Origin: Tamarix chinensis
Lineage: Eukaryota > Streptophyta > Magnoliopsida > Caryophyllales > Tamaricaceae
Direction: 5' to 3'
Assembly (NCBI GenBank): GCA_030549775.1
Contig: CM060173.1
Coordinates: forward strand, 37,024,610 to 37,088,609
Length of the DNA stretch: 64,000 nt
Position 1 is the first letter of the stretch, and the number at the start of each line of letters is the position of its first letter. The notes beneath the pieces were generated by a model that was not told the origin of the DNA, made no database searches, and saw nothing but the letters and a program-made list of their open reading frames with translations. The position numbers were made by a program, and so were the translations under genes. Shown here in pieces: positions 1 through 13,400 of this stretch.

Positions 1-843
1 CGAAAACAAGGAAAGAAAGGATGATGATATTCAAATGGGCAGGCTGGTGATTGTTTGGGTATGGACAAGGTTAAGAGAAGAAGATAAAGACAAAATTTAA
101 ACAACCTAAGCTTTGATACCAATTTCATTAGACAAAATTACATGAACGGGAACACCAAAACTGGTGGTTAGGATCGGGTTTGGGGTTCAATCGCAATTTT
201 TTAAAAATGTTAGAAAATATTTTTTACCATTTTTTAATGACTATTATTACTAAGATTATTAACTAAGTTTATTTTAGTTTTGTTGATCTTTGCTGTTTAG
301 ATCTGATCTTTTACGAAAAATAAAGTGAGTAGATTCAGCCTAAATCTTAGCCTTTGAGGTAGGTCATAAATTGCAGAGGTTTCATACAAAACCTAGCTTT
401 AACATGCTCAATCTTTTTTAGTCAAAACACACCAGCCTTAGTTCATGTATATATATATGCAAAAGGACTAACAATAGAACTTGTATACTAGCTGATAATT
501 AGAACTGACAACTCATATTTTTGAAAGATAATTATTCTTAAAAGATAAATATGCTAAATAATTAGCGAAGTATAATTAATAACAATAACTACTCATTCTA
601 TTGAACTTGGGCCTATGGAAAGAATCATATCTGTTTGGACCTAGGCTTTCTTTCCAGCACTAACATGCCCTACTGTGAAGTGGCAAGTAAATTGCATCAC
701 TAAGTTTATAGGCTTTAATTTTATTATCTTTCAATACAATGTGCTTTCCACTTGGTTGTAAATAAGTCTCTATTGGATTGCTTATCATTGTTATGTGTCT
801 TAATCTTCCTTTTCTTTTTTGTACATCAATGTGCCTGCAAAAG

Positions 844-976
844 TTCCCCTCTTAAGGTGAAAGAAGATGAAGAAGTCGATAATTTGGACCTGAAACTGGA
901 TAATAGAAAGAAACCAAAGCGAGTTTACCGATCCACATCTCCTGAAGTTGGCTTAAAAATCAGCCGCTCTTTAAAG
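844..976 (+). CDS. Internal coding exon with NUMOD3-like motif
   Basis: An acidic stretch (KVKEDEEVDNLDLKLD) is followed by a basic one (KKPKRVYRSTSPEVGLKISR). The TSPEVGLKISRSLK part resembles the S-E-x-x-KISxSLKG pattern of NUMOD3 repeats. The donor is AAG|GTTAGT at 976/977, a good plant donor, and the exon ends on a codon boundary. The acceptor AG at 842-843 (gcctgcaaaag) is less typical, so the 5' border is the weakest part of the model. The open frame upstream of 844 from an ATG at 752 encodes a hydrophobic, phenylalanine-rich run typical of an intronic polypyrimidine tract, so I do not treat that ATG as the start. Confidence 0.65.
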
Positions 977-3900
977 GTTAGTTGTCTTTTTCTTTCCTTG
1001 TTTGCAGTGTTTAAAACTGTGCTTGTGGCTGTTTTCCATTTGCAATTGGGCATTTATTTACTGAATGTGTGTTTCAATTGTAACTACCTGATAGGCCTGT
1101 GACTAAGTATGGTTATTTGAAGGGCCAAGGTGTGATTGCTGAGTCACTGATCGGTTAAGAAATATTGGTAAATAGGCGATTGGTTAGGAGGGTAATTCTG
1201 TTATTTAGCAGCAGCATATTTTTCTTTTTTTCATTGTTAGCCATGTGTCTGCGAGTCAGTTATTAGCACTTGTTGAGGCAGCAATTCTGTTAGGTTAAGG
1301 GGGTGTTGTCACCAGCTTATAAAAGTAGGAAGAGAGAGGGAATAGTCATGAGAGGAATCTCTCATTTTCAATACTCATTCTCTTTCCTTACCCAAATCCC
1401 TCTGTTTATTTTCATTTGAGTCCTCACTGTGCTGTGAAGTGTGACTGAGCAGTAGCCAGCATGGATCTATCACTACTATGAAACTATTATATGATTTCTT
1501 TATTTATTTGTTATGAGACAAACACTAAGTTATCTATTGATTGAACCAGTAATTACATTATTAGATGAACAACCTTCATCTACTCCATGCAACTAATGAA
1601 ATCCTTGGTGGTCCTAGCTACCTTTGTGCTACTTTGTCATTGCCTCTCCTAACAAAACTCGCTTAGTATGAACTAACATTTATGAATAATAATACCGTTT
1701 CATAATATTGGTTGTAGCAGTGTTCATTGCTTATGGTTTACATTACAAACACCTAGATCATGCGGCTATTTCGTTGGTCTTCAAGGGGCCAATAATTACC
1801 TGATATTTGTCCTGCAATCTTTCATATCCCTCTATGTTTCTTTGTCAATATTACCTATACCAATGCAACATTTGAATTGGCGGTTTAACATAAATTTTCC
1901 TATCACAGTTATTAAAATTGTGATTTTATCTAGATCAAAGTGTTCTCATAATTGGATTGTAGAATCCGATTGTATGGGAAATGGGAAAATATGACCTCGG
2001 TATACATTTACTCTATAAATTGCCATATTTAAAGTCAAAGAACACTAAAAACACATTTTCATGTCATGTAGTTGGTAATTAACTTGTAGCAGCTTACATA
2101 CAATATTAAATATCATATTAGGAACTAAATAAGTCAAGAACATTAAAAACAAAAAGGACAAATGGAAAGTGAAAATCATAATGAAATGACATCAATGCTT
2201 CATCATGGGGATAGGTTCATAACTATAATTATGGTTGTAGGAGAATACATAACTTATGTTTTACTAAATGTACAATCATAGCTTTTAGAAAGACATAGTA
2301 AGACAAAGGTGGAAGGTTTACATGCATTTCAAGACAACATCAAAATAAGTAGATAATGTATTTCATCATTTAAGAAAATCAAGACCCAAAAACTATTATG
2401 TTAGCTTGAATCAAGACAAAAAAGAATGGTTTACATGCATATACAATAAGTTGTTATAGCAATAATTGGTTACATCACAAAATTCAAGTTGGTTTACATA
2501 AAAAAACCAAGAGCATCACAAAAGAAAAATGTAATTTATGAACTAAATAGAAACCAATAAATTAATAACATCGTAAACTTAATATTGATGTTTTACTATT
2601 TGGATAGAGTTTGGCCTCTTTTAAACAATCAACTTCGTTTTCTTTGTGATATCTTACTTGTGCTTCATTTGTATTGCCCGTGCTGAAGATATAGTTTGTA
2701 GCAAAATAATATAGGATGGATATTGGGGGTTAAGAAAAAAAAATATAGTGGGAATAAGAAGAAAATAGTTTTTAAGAAAAAAATTTATCATAAAGATTAG
2801 CCATTATGTACAATTCTAAGCACTTAGGATTTTAAGATTCTATTTATCTTACCAAAATTCTATCACTTTATAGATTTTACTTAATATAAGATTGTTTAAT
2901 GACTTTGGATGACAAAAATTGTATTTAAAGTCATAAATGTTTTTGGTGTGTTTCCTTAAAAGCATAAATAGTTTTAAATTTCTCTTAAAGGTACAAACGT
3001 TTATACTTTGTTCCTATTAAAATATGATATTTTGAAAGCTTTTAATTTGAGGTAATTCTGATTAAATATCGGTAAACGTCGGCCAATATCGGTAAACGTC
3101 GTCCAATATCAGCCAATATCGGCAAAATATCGGTTGATATCCGAAATTTCGTCAATATTGCGGCGATAAATATGTGATTTTCTGAAACGGCCGCAATTTT
3201 AAAATTTCGCGTTGTGGCTAACCCAAAAACCGTGAAATTATAGTCGATACGCAATTGCGGTACCGCTATTTCATTGTATAAGGTCGGGTGGCTGCCTATG
3301 TGGGTCAACACTTGATTCTACTTGCACATCGGTCCGGCGATTGCATCATATGAGATTACATTTATCTAATATTAGAAAAATCAACAAACAACAACATTAA
3401 TTCCTAATTATCGCAATCATTTGCTACAACTACTTCTTGATTTTCCTAATCATTCACATAAAAAGAAAAATAGTTAAATGTCATTAATATGTCACAATTA
3501 ATTGGAAAATTACTTAGGTAATAACTAAAATTAGTTGGGTACACATCATTCTTCTGTAATACATTCTATCATAGCCTTTTCTTGTAAAAATAAATTCTTT
3601 TTATTTTCGATTATGTTATCATTATAACACTTAGAAGGTTTAAGTTTGTGTTTTTTCTTTTCCTTTTCAATGAGATATTTATTAGTAATAACGTTATAAA
3701 TAGCACATCTATCATATTGCCTTAGTCTACCTAATAAAATTCCACATGCATCCATAGGCAAAACATCACGTAGCACATCATTGTGATAATCACCAATTCG
3801 AAATGAGATTAGGGTTTGTTTGGTTATCTTGACTAATTTGTCCTCGTTAAGCCATTGAAGAGAATGAGGATTTGGATGTGGAGGTGTCGCTAATCCTAAC

Positions 3901-6900
3901 TCCTTCACCATCCTCTCATTAGCTATATTTGTATATGATCCACTATCAATGATAACTCGACAACCTTTGTCTCCCACCCTTCCTTTAGTCCTGAATATCT
4001 TCTCTCATTGATTAGGTTGCTCATTAGCTTGAATTTGAAGAACTCTTTGCAGCACATAGCAAGCATTACCCTCATCTTCAGACTCACTTGAAATTACTTC
4101 ATTTGTTTGAATTTTATCAGTTAATATTAATCATGTTCGATGTGTTTCAGTCTGCTTCACAACATACTTTATTTTGGAGTATGCCAAACAATCCGTAGTA
4201 AGATATCTTTTTCTTAGTTGCTGCAAAGTGGTTTCTATAGTTGTGGGGTTTCGCATTGTGAGACCTTCTCAAATGATGGTATTAATAAGAAGTTCAATAA
4301 TCTCAAAATATTTTAATTTCCTCTAATTTTCCAATTTCCCAATTCTTTTTATAAGCATTATTCCTATTTCAAAAGTAGGATATAATAAATTATAAGAATG
4401 CGATAACATATTGGAACATCATCACAATATTCTACCACACATGGCAAGTACAAAAACCGATGTGAAGTGGAAATGTGCTAAAGAGTGTTTGGAGTACGTG
4501 GATGATGATGATGATGGAAAATGTGTTAATGGTGAGGCATGGAATGTTGATGAACTATGGTGTGGCAATGACTTCTAATGGATAAAGAGAGAGATTTGAG
4601 GGATATGAATGTGTCCTACTTTGGATCACACAAAGAAGAACATGAACTAGGTTTTTCGAGAACTAATAACTAGCATTCAATCTCTTGAATGCAAATTAAT
4701 CGCTAGAGTACTGCTAATAGGATTTTGATATTCTCTTGTAGAATATGGACTTGAGTACTCCCAAGAGGACTCCAATATTCTCTCATAGAATATGGAGGAC
4801 TCAAAACTCCAATAGAATTTCAAAGAGTAAATACTCGCAAAGAGAACCCTATTTGCTTTGGAAAATTTCAACAACATACATGCATGGGAACATGGACAAT
4901 CACCTCTATATATTCATCGTAGTTTTTGACAACCTTTGAATTGGTCAATAACTAATATAACCACCGTAACTACCTTTGAACAAATCATATACCAAACTTA
5001 ACTAACCTTAAATGAGTCATCATAAACTTTAACTAACATAACAAACTAGGTAGTCACAACGCAGCAACTTGCTAATTAATTCACAAGTCCAACCTTTGGC
5101 ATTAGTGTAAGCCCACATGTTGTCATCCTCTTCATTCCAACATTTGGTCCTATCTCGGACTTAGGAAAATTACGTTTAACATAATGCATTAATAAACTTA
5201 AATCACTTGCTCCCATATCATTCTCCCTGTGTTTAGAAGAATTTACCTTAAGTTAAATTCCCAACATTGAATGCCCTACTTACTCTGCCATATGAATCCA
5301 ATAACTCAACATAAAAGGCATTCTCTCTAATCATCTTAGGTACTTTGAATAATCCATCGACTCTAGGCATCAACCCACTTTTCCTCATGGATGAAAATCT
5401 TTCTTTTCGCAAATGAATGTGAACAAAGCCTCTAGGCTTAAAATCAGGTTTTTTTGAATTCTTGTTAGATCTTGCTTGATATCTTACATTAACTTTTTCA
5501 ATTATACTTCAAATATCTTTCAAAAGTATTCAATTATTTCCTTGGCATCATAATTCTTCAAATCTCCTTTTGGAATGTCAAATAAATCTACCGACACATG
5601 TAGATTCACCCTATGCACAATGTCGAACTCGAATGGTGAAGAACCAGTTGTGGATGTTATAGTGCAATTATAAGCAAACTAGGCATAAGCAACCTTAACA
5701 TTCCTATCCCTTGTACTTTTGCTAATTGATGCAGGAGCATCCCCCCTCATATGATAAAAATAATCTATTCATAAATTTTTCTAAGTTAGGAGAATCTAAA
5801 ACTCTCCTCACTTAGACTAATATGAGCTAGATTATAAGGAGCCATGCAAGCCATGCAACAACAAATAAAAGCCATCAACTCACCACCTTTTCTTAGCTTC
5901 ATTATAGCTTGAATATGGTTCAAAAATATGGCTTGGAAAATCCACACATGCACTTGGCCAAACCAGCCTGCAAGCAGCCACATGGAGCACCTATTTTTTC
6001 GAAAATTCAAGCATGCAGGACCATCTTTGTGCAGCAGATTTTGGAGTTAAGATTTGTGATTTCCAAGACCTTAATTAGCATAAATTAAGGGGACTTGATG
6101 GCTTAGTGAACAGCCATGGCAGCCGGCTAAGGAGAAGACATGGGGAAGGGTTACTTTCTCCATATAGTTAAACATAAGCAAAAGTAATGTACTAGTATAT
6201 CCTTTCTTGTAATTTAAGTTTCCTAAGTCTTATTATTAGCTTGCAAACCTAATGTCTCAGCTAATGTATGGGAAATGGGCTGTGGGAGGCTCGAAAAATC
6301 AGCTCCCATGCTGATTGTTTGAGTGGTTTTATTCCTACCATAGTTAGCATACATTAGAGTAGTGTTTAGTTGACTTGTACCCTTATGGTTACCTAAGGGT
6401 TGGTTATAATTTTCTCAACCTCTTACACTCTTTAGATGAGTGTAGAGCTGAATGTAAAAGGGCAGCAACCCATTGGTATTCTATAGGCCATTTTTGAATG
6501 CCTTCTCCCCAACAAACATAGTGCATAGTTTGTTGTTATCTCCAAAATCTTACATTCATTATCTTAAGAGTAAAAACCTCAAGTGGTGATTGTAAGTATT
6601 TGATCTCAAGGGTTACTTGAAGATCAAATCCTCTCTTCTATTTTCTCTTTTGTTGGAGTTCAACCCAAGTTCCATCATCAACTCTTAGCAAGACCCAATT
6701 TGTTTAGCAATTTATGCATCACTAACCAAGCCTCACAGCAAAGTTTCCCATGTTCTATTAGTGACCTTCTTTGGTCCATTGGTTTGTGAATGATGTGAAG
6801 TTCTTAAGAGGAATCTAGTGCCCAACAAATGCCATTATTTCTTCCAAAAGTAGATTAAAAACCCGACATCTCTATTCGATATAGTACTCTTTGGAACACC

Positions 6901-9900
6901 TTGCTAACAAACAATATCCTCAAAATATATTTCTCTTTTGCGGCACATGGAATCTCCTTTGTTCCTCAATCTCAGCCTCTTCCTACCCCAAATGTTTATT
7001 TACATTGCGTCTGCATTGTTGCACCATTCTTTTAACCATTCTCTCAACTAGATCCTTCTACTCATGCAATTCTCCCTCTTTTTTATCCATGTATTGCACT
7101 AGATCAATGGGTATTTTATCCAATCTCTCCATCAAAGCCTCCATAAGTTCTTCATTAGCTATTCGAAGTGGATCTTGAAAGGAAAAACTTATTGGAAAGG
7201 AATCTTGATGATTGTTGACTCTTGTGAAGGCAAATATGAGTTTTGATTGAATCTTGATGGAATTGATGTAGACCTTAAATCAAACTTCAAATGCATTTCT
7301 TGGAACCTTTCCTTCTGAATAGAGAACTTCAAACAAAGGCTTTGATACCAAATTTGATGCGAAGTGGACATGGGCAAAGAGAGGTGTTTATGAAAAAGTG
7401 GATGATGAAGATGATGATTAAAAAAGGTTTGGATGGTGGTGATGGACGATGGCTTAAAATGGATGAAGAAATTGGTGGATTTGAGAGATATGAACGTGTC
7501 TTAGTTTAGATCACACAACGAAGAACACAAACTAGGATTTTTGAGAACTAATCACTAACAGTAAATCTCTTTAAAGTAAACTAATCACTAGAATACTCCT
7601 AAAAGGATTTCAATATTCTTTCACAAAATATTGATGACTCAAAACTCTTTGAAGAGCAAAGTCGCACAAAGAGAACTTTATTCACTTAGAAAAATCTCAA
7701 CATACTTACATGAGAATATGGACAACCAGGGGTGTAGATGTCGACTCATTTAACTAACAACTATTAAATTGATCAATGACTAACATAACCGCGTGTAAAC
7801 ATGTCTAAGTTAAGGCTTTAACTAACATAAAAAACTTGGTAGTTACAACACAACAACTTGCTAATTAATTGACAAGTTCACTTTGTGGCATTAATGAAGC
7901 CCACATGTGGTCTTCTTCTTCATTCTAACATGTGCTCCAATCTATACTAACCCATATACATTATTTTACTTCTCTTGAACAAGCGAGTCATATACCTTGA
8001 GCCTAATAGTTGTGACATCCACCTTGGAATCAAGAAAGATAGGCTCAACGCAGTCTACTAATAAACTTGAACCATGTGCTCCTATGTCACAAACAATCCC
8101 TAATCATTGGGTATCATAATTTTTGACGAATTGATCATTTCATATCTCTATCTTTTAGAAGATGGTGTATACATAGTAGGATCTCATTCCTGACAAGTGG
8201 ATCCTTTTTCTAATTTTTGATTGAAAAAATCAAGTCAAGAAAGCAAAATGACATTAGTACTAAATACCTAGGTCTATACATTAGTCCAAACAACCGGAGC
8301 CAAAGCACAACCATAGCATTCAATTTATCACAAAATCCTCAAATTCCAGTTTTGACAACTCAATTTTTTAATTATACTTCCAATTTCAATTGAGTCAAAC
8401 TATTTTTTGTTTTAAAGTAGATAGATTAAGCTTTCATTTGCAACTAGTCTCACATTCAAATTCAAAATACACAATTAATAGGTATTTTTCAACAAATGCT
8501 ATTTTCAAACAAATACCATTTAGACATTTTATCTTGTAAGAGTTGGAACTTTCTCATCTTGGCACCAATTTGAATTTTGTGAATTTTTGATGAAACTTGA
8601 CTTGTTAAGCTTTGATTTATGAAAATTTCACTTCAAAATATTAAATATACAATCTATACCAAAGCTCAAAGTCATATAAGATAATTTTATTGGCATGCTT
8701 TAAATTCCAAAATGAGTATGTGTGTGTGTGTAAGATTTTATCTACGTGACTGATTTAGAGAGAAAATTAGGGTTTACACATTTTGGGGAAAGATGATCGA
8801 TTCCCTATTTGTGGAAAACAAGAAAAGAGAAGAAGGATGAAGTAATCTTTATAAATTTTCTCAATAGCAGTCTCTCTTATCCCACTTATGGTTCCAAGGA
8901 TATAGGAGAAGGTGAATACATATGACCACCAAAGTTAGATCTAATTCAAACTCTCTCTCTCCATATATATATGTATATATATATATATATGTATGTATAT
9001 ATCCAAAATGATGTAAATGAGTTGAGCCGATTCAGTATTCGGCTTGGCCCAGCTTGTTAAAAACTTGATTTAGCTCGTTTGTTTAGTTAAATGAGCTGAG
9101 CCCAAAACTCACTTTAATAAACGAGTCGAGCCCGAGCTCGAAAAAGTGAGGCTTGATTCATTTTATGGCTTTGGCTCGTGAGTTTGGCTCATTAAATATT
9201 CGACTCGATTCGTTCGTTTAGTTAAACAAGTCGAACTTGAGCCCTATATTAGGTTTCTATGCTTGTTGTTCCTATCGATCATCCCAATGTACGATTTAAC
9301 TAGACTAATCTCACAATACGTGCATCCCAAGGCATAACTAAATGCAAGATCAAATTAGAGTTAGAATTCTATCCTATGCGAGGCTTCCTAATGGCCAGCA
9401 CATAATATCTTGTTGGTGGTCTAGGTCCATAGTAAGTGCAATATTCGTATCAAATACCTATCTTGGGAAGGTCTCTCATGTAAACCAATTTCTATCTTAT
9501 GACGGTTCCCCCTGTAATCCAATATCTATCTTAGGAGGGTCTCATATATAAATCAATATCTATCTTAGAAGGGTCTCTCTTGTAGGCCAAAATCTATTAA
9601 GGAGGGCCTCTTATAAAAACCAATTTATATCTTAGTAGGGTTACTGATATATATCTGTCTGTAAATCAACATTCATCTCATGAGGGTCTCTGTTGTAAAC
9701 CGTCTCTATTTCAAGGTTCACGCATAATAACTAATTAAGGACATATTTCAATTTTTTTTCAGTATTGACCTTTTTCCCTAGGTTAGTATTTCAATATGTC
9801 CACATTGGGCTAACTTAAAGTCAAATAGCTAATGTTCAGTTTGTTCCACCTAAATCACACAATCGTCAAATCCCAGATTTGACAACCCTTGGTATTCTTA

Positions 9901-10414
9901 CCATAACTAAACCTACACAACTCAAAGCCAACTTCTGTAACTTCTTGGTGAAACTAGGCTTCCTAAGTTTCATTTGGACACCAATTTCCTGCCAAAACTG
10001 TTAGTATACAAATTTTTAGTGATTTTCACAAGTTACAGTTCGTTCAGTCACTTCACTTAAGGTCTAGTTTTGATACCTTGGAGTATTTCAGTCATATCTT
10101 TATCATCCAAATTTCACTTCGTGTCAAACCAGACTCATCAAGCTTTCATTTGCAACAAGTCTCACATCCAATATCCAAATACACAAATTACAGTGATTCT
10201 TCAAAATCTGCAAACAGAACCTGAATTTCACTCCAGCACTTTTATCTAATAAAAATCATGACTTTCTCATCTTGGCACTAAATCGAATTTTGTCAATTTC
10301 TCATGAAACTAGTCTCTTTAAGCTTCAATTTATCAAAATTTCACTTCAAAATATTAAATATCCAATACCAAATTTCTAAACTCACAAGAAAAATTGATTA
10401 ACATGCTGTAAAGT

Positions 10415-10447
<33 letters not shown>

Positions 10448-13400
10448 TTGAAAATACCTAGGGAAATATGGTTTACCAATTGAGGCTTCAAAAATTCCAG
10501 AAAGCCAATCTTTTCATCTTTTGACTCTTACTGCTCTGTCAAGCTCTGTCTGCTTCTTGGTTTCTTGTAGATTTATGTCAGCTCTTTCTCAAGTAAAGAA
10601 GGTTTCAGGATGGATTTGATGAATTATTGATAATGGATGAAGAAGAGGATCAATGGGGAGAATATAGGAGGGAAATCAAGCACCACAATTATTAAGATCA
10701 GTTTTGCTTGCATAGGTTTGCAATTGGATGACTCAGCAAAGATGTCCAGTCTGAATCGTCATTCTCTTATAAACTTAGATTTGATGAGTCATAGGAAAAG
10801 AAAGAAGGGGCAGGCATTGCATACAGGGCTGGGAGAAAGAAAAGAAGTTTATTTATTTATTTTTATTTTATATCTTATCTACATGTATTATGGTATTTTA
10901 TTAGTGATTAGTTTAGCATATACTTAAGTAGGTACTATTTTAAATATCCAAAGAAGAAAAATGTCATTTAAATTATGTGGGGATCAAGCTTAACAAATTT
11001 AACTCTATTAGTTTAACCATTCCAGTCATATGATGATAAGGTTAATAGTAAAGATACAATAAGTAATATTAGGACTTTTGATGGTGTTGCTTATTATTTA
11101 AAGACTTATATAATATATTAAATTAATCTTATAATGATCTGGGATCAAACTATCTTTGCTAGAAAATATTCCCTAAGGGTTTAAGCACTCAAATATTCTT
11201 AGAATATTTTACAAAAGTGGTACTACAGAATTTTTTTTATCAAAGCCCCAATTTGATTAACCTTTTTATTTCATTGTTCCATAATTAATGAGGTAATAAT
11301 ATTCATCATAAACTAACTTGGTTATCTCATGTGAAATTTCTATATTAAAATACAGGGTATTACATTTTGTTTTCTCTAACAGTTTCATTTTCTCTGCAAG
11401 TACAGCAATGCCCTAAGAAACTCCTAACAGTCTTTTTATCATAAAATTCTGTGTTACATCCCCTCAACCAATTAAGTATCAAGATAGCTGTCCCTCTACT
11501 ACTACAGAATTCACATCACCATCTCTGGCATTCTTGCCACGCCTAGCATAAGTGAACCTCACCAGTGATTTATCGTAGATTTGGAAAGACAAATCAAGTT
11601 TTGGTGACATATTTTTTTATTCTTTGGAATTTTAAATATATTGAAAGCTTTATTAAATATTATTAATATTTTAAATGAATGTTAGGAAATAATATTATTT
11701 GGAAACAATGAATTTAGACAATAATATGTTTTGGAGTTGATAATTCTTTCCTAACATTGTAAGCTTATTGTTTTGGGAAGTTTAGTTGGCAATATTTTAG
11801 CCTTTGCATGCCCCTAGCTCCATTTTTACTGGCAGATTGATAATTGAATATCGATAAAATTGAGTTTCCCTTATTGTCTTGTCTAAATTCGGCTTTCCTA
11901 TGGATCCTAACCTTCGTCATCTTTTCTTCCTCCTCTTCTCCTACCCTACATCAGTATGGTAAAATATGTAGTAAACTTTGTGTGCTTTCAATGTTAGGGT
12001 TTTCTGTCCCTGCTGATTATGAGCAGCTGTTGTTATTTATATCCTCAGCTTGGTGGCATTAGATACAAAAATGTGTCTGGCAGGGTTACCAACAGTACTC
12101 ATGACCGCATGATAGTCTGAAACTAATAATTCAGAGTTATCAAGCCATGAACCTAACCCCAAATTTTTCAATGCCAGAAGTATCCGTATCTGTCTGAATA
12201 ATATGCTTCTGCCCATCAAAAGAACCAATTTCACTAGAAAGATCCGACACATGACAACTTCTGTCGCTTGTTACCCACATTTGCATTAACATGCATATTA
12301 TCCATGCCACTTGCAGGTCATTATATATTGTTTTGTGCTTTGAATATAATTTTGTTCTTTTAGTTGATTATTGCAGAGTCTCAATGAGAAGACTGGGTTA
12401 TTCACTAATAGGATGAGGATCATCCATCAGGATCCTGCGCTTCATGCCCAGAGAGTTGCTGCAATCAAGGTTTGAGAATAATGCCTGAAATGTTCAGACA
12501 ATCATGGTCCCCCCCCCCCCACAATCCACCAAACAAAAAATTTTTTTTCAAGCAAGTACTTCTCACCTCTGCATGTATGCTGAGGGGAAGACATTAATAT
12601 CCTGAAACTAATAATATGCTGTTCACCCTTACATACAAACTTAATTTTGGTTAATTTCTACCAATCAACTGCATCAAACATTATACATACCTTGTAGTTT
12701 GTAGTCAATAAATTAAGTGTATTATAGAAAACAACAATATGAATGTAGAAACGTGCCTATATTATGTGACAAATTAAAATAGAAACTCAGCCTATTTATA
12801 TGGGATGGAGGGAATATTAATTTATTAATTTGAAGTTATTGTTTAATAAATTGTCATAAATCGTAGGAATAGTTTTGAAAATTTGCATAATATAGAGATA
12901 AGATGGAAATAATATGATAGTCTAACACCTTCATTTGACATGATCTGCTCTAAATAAAAATAACATGTTCTTTTGTTGATATAATCTCATTTGGGAAAAT
13001 TTAATGTATTTTTATGATTATTGTCATTACCATTATTATTGAAGCTAGTTATTTATTTATTTTATTTTTTTAATTTGCCAATCTAATCTAATCTAATATA
13101 GAATTAAGGTGAGGATAGCAAGCCCTAATTATTTCTTTTGCAGAAAGCTAAAAGAACGACCTCAGCAAGAAGACATGCTTCTGAAACTCTGAAAGCTTTC
13201 TTCAGTAACACCGAGAATCGTCAGAAAAGAAGCATTGCCATGAAAGGTTAGTTTATGCATGTTGTAAATGGTGCTTTGAATCGAAACACAATATGTTTTC
13301 TCTCTCTATATATAAAGACACGCATAATATTTTAGATTCCTATTCACCAAAAGAAGAAACCACATTTGATTTCCTGATCTGATGAATGTTTTGAAGAGGC

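Noticed and set aside
94..122. Primer-binding-site-like sequence on the minus strand near the window start
   Set aside because: TTGGTATCAAAGC is present, but no LTR or gag could be seen beside it within the window.
752..1102. Open frame with an ATG at 752 as the N-terminus of the host gene
   Set aside because: The part before 844 is a phenylalanine/leucine-rich run from a pyrimidine tract, and the part after 976 follows a strong donor site. Only 844-976 is kept.
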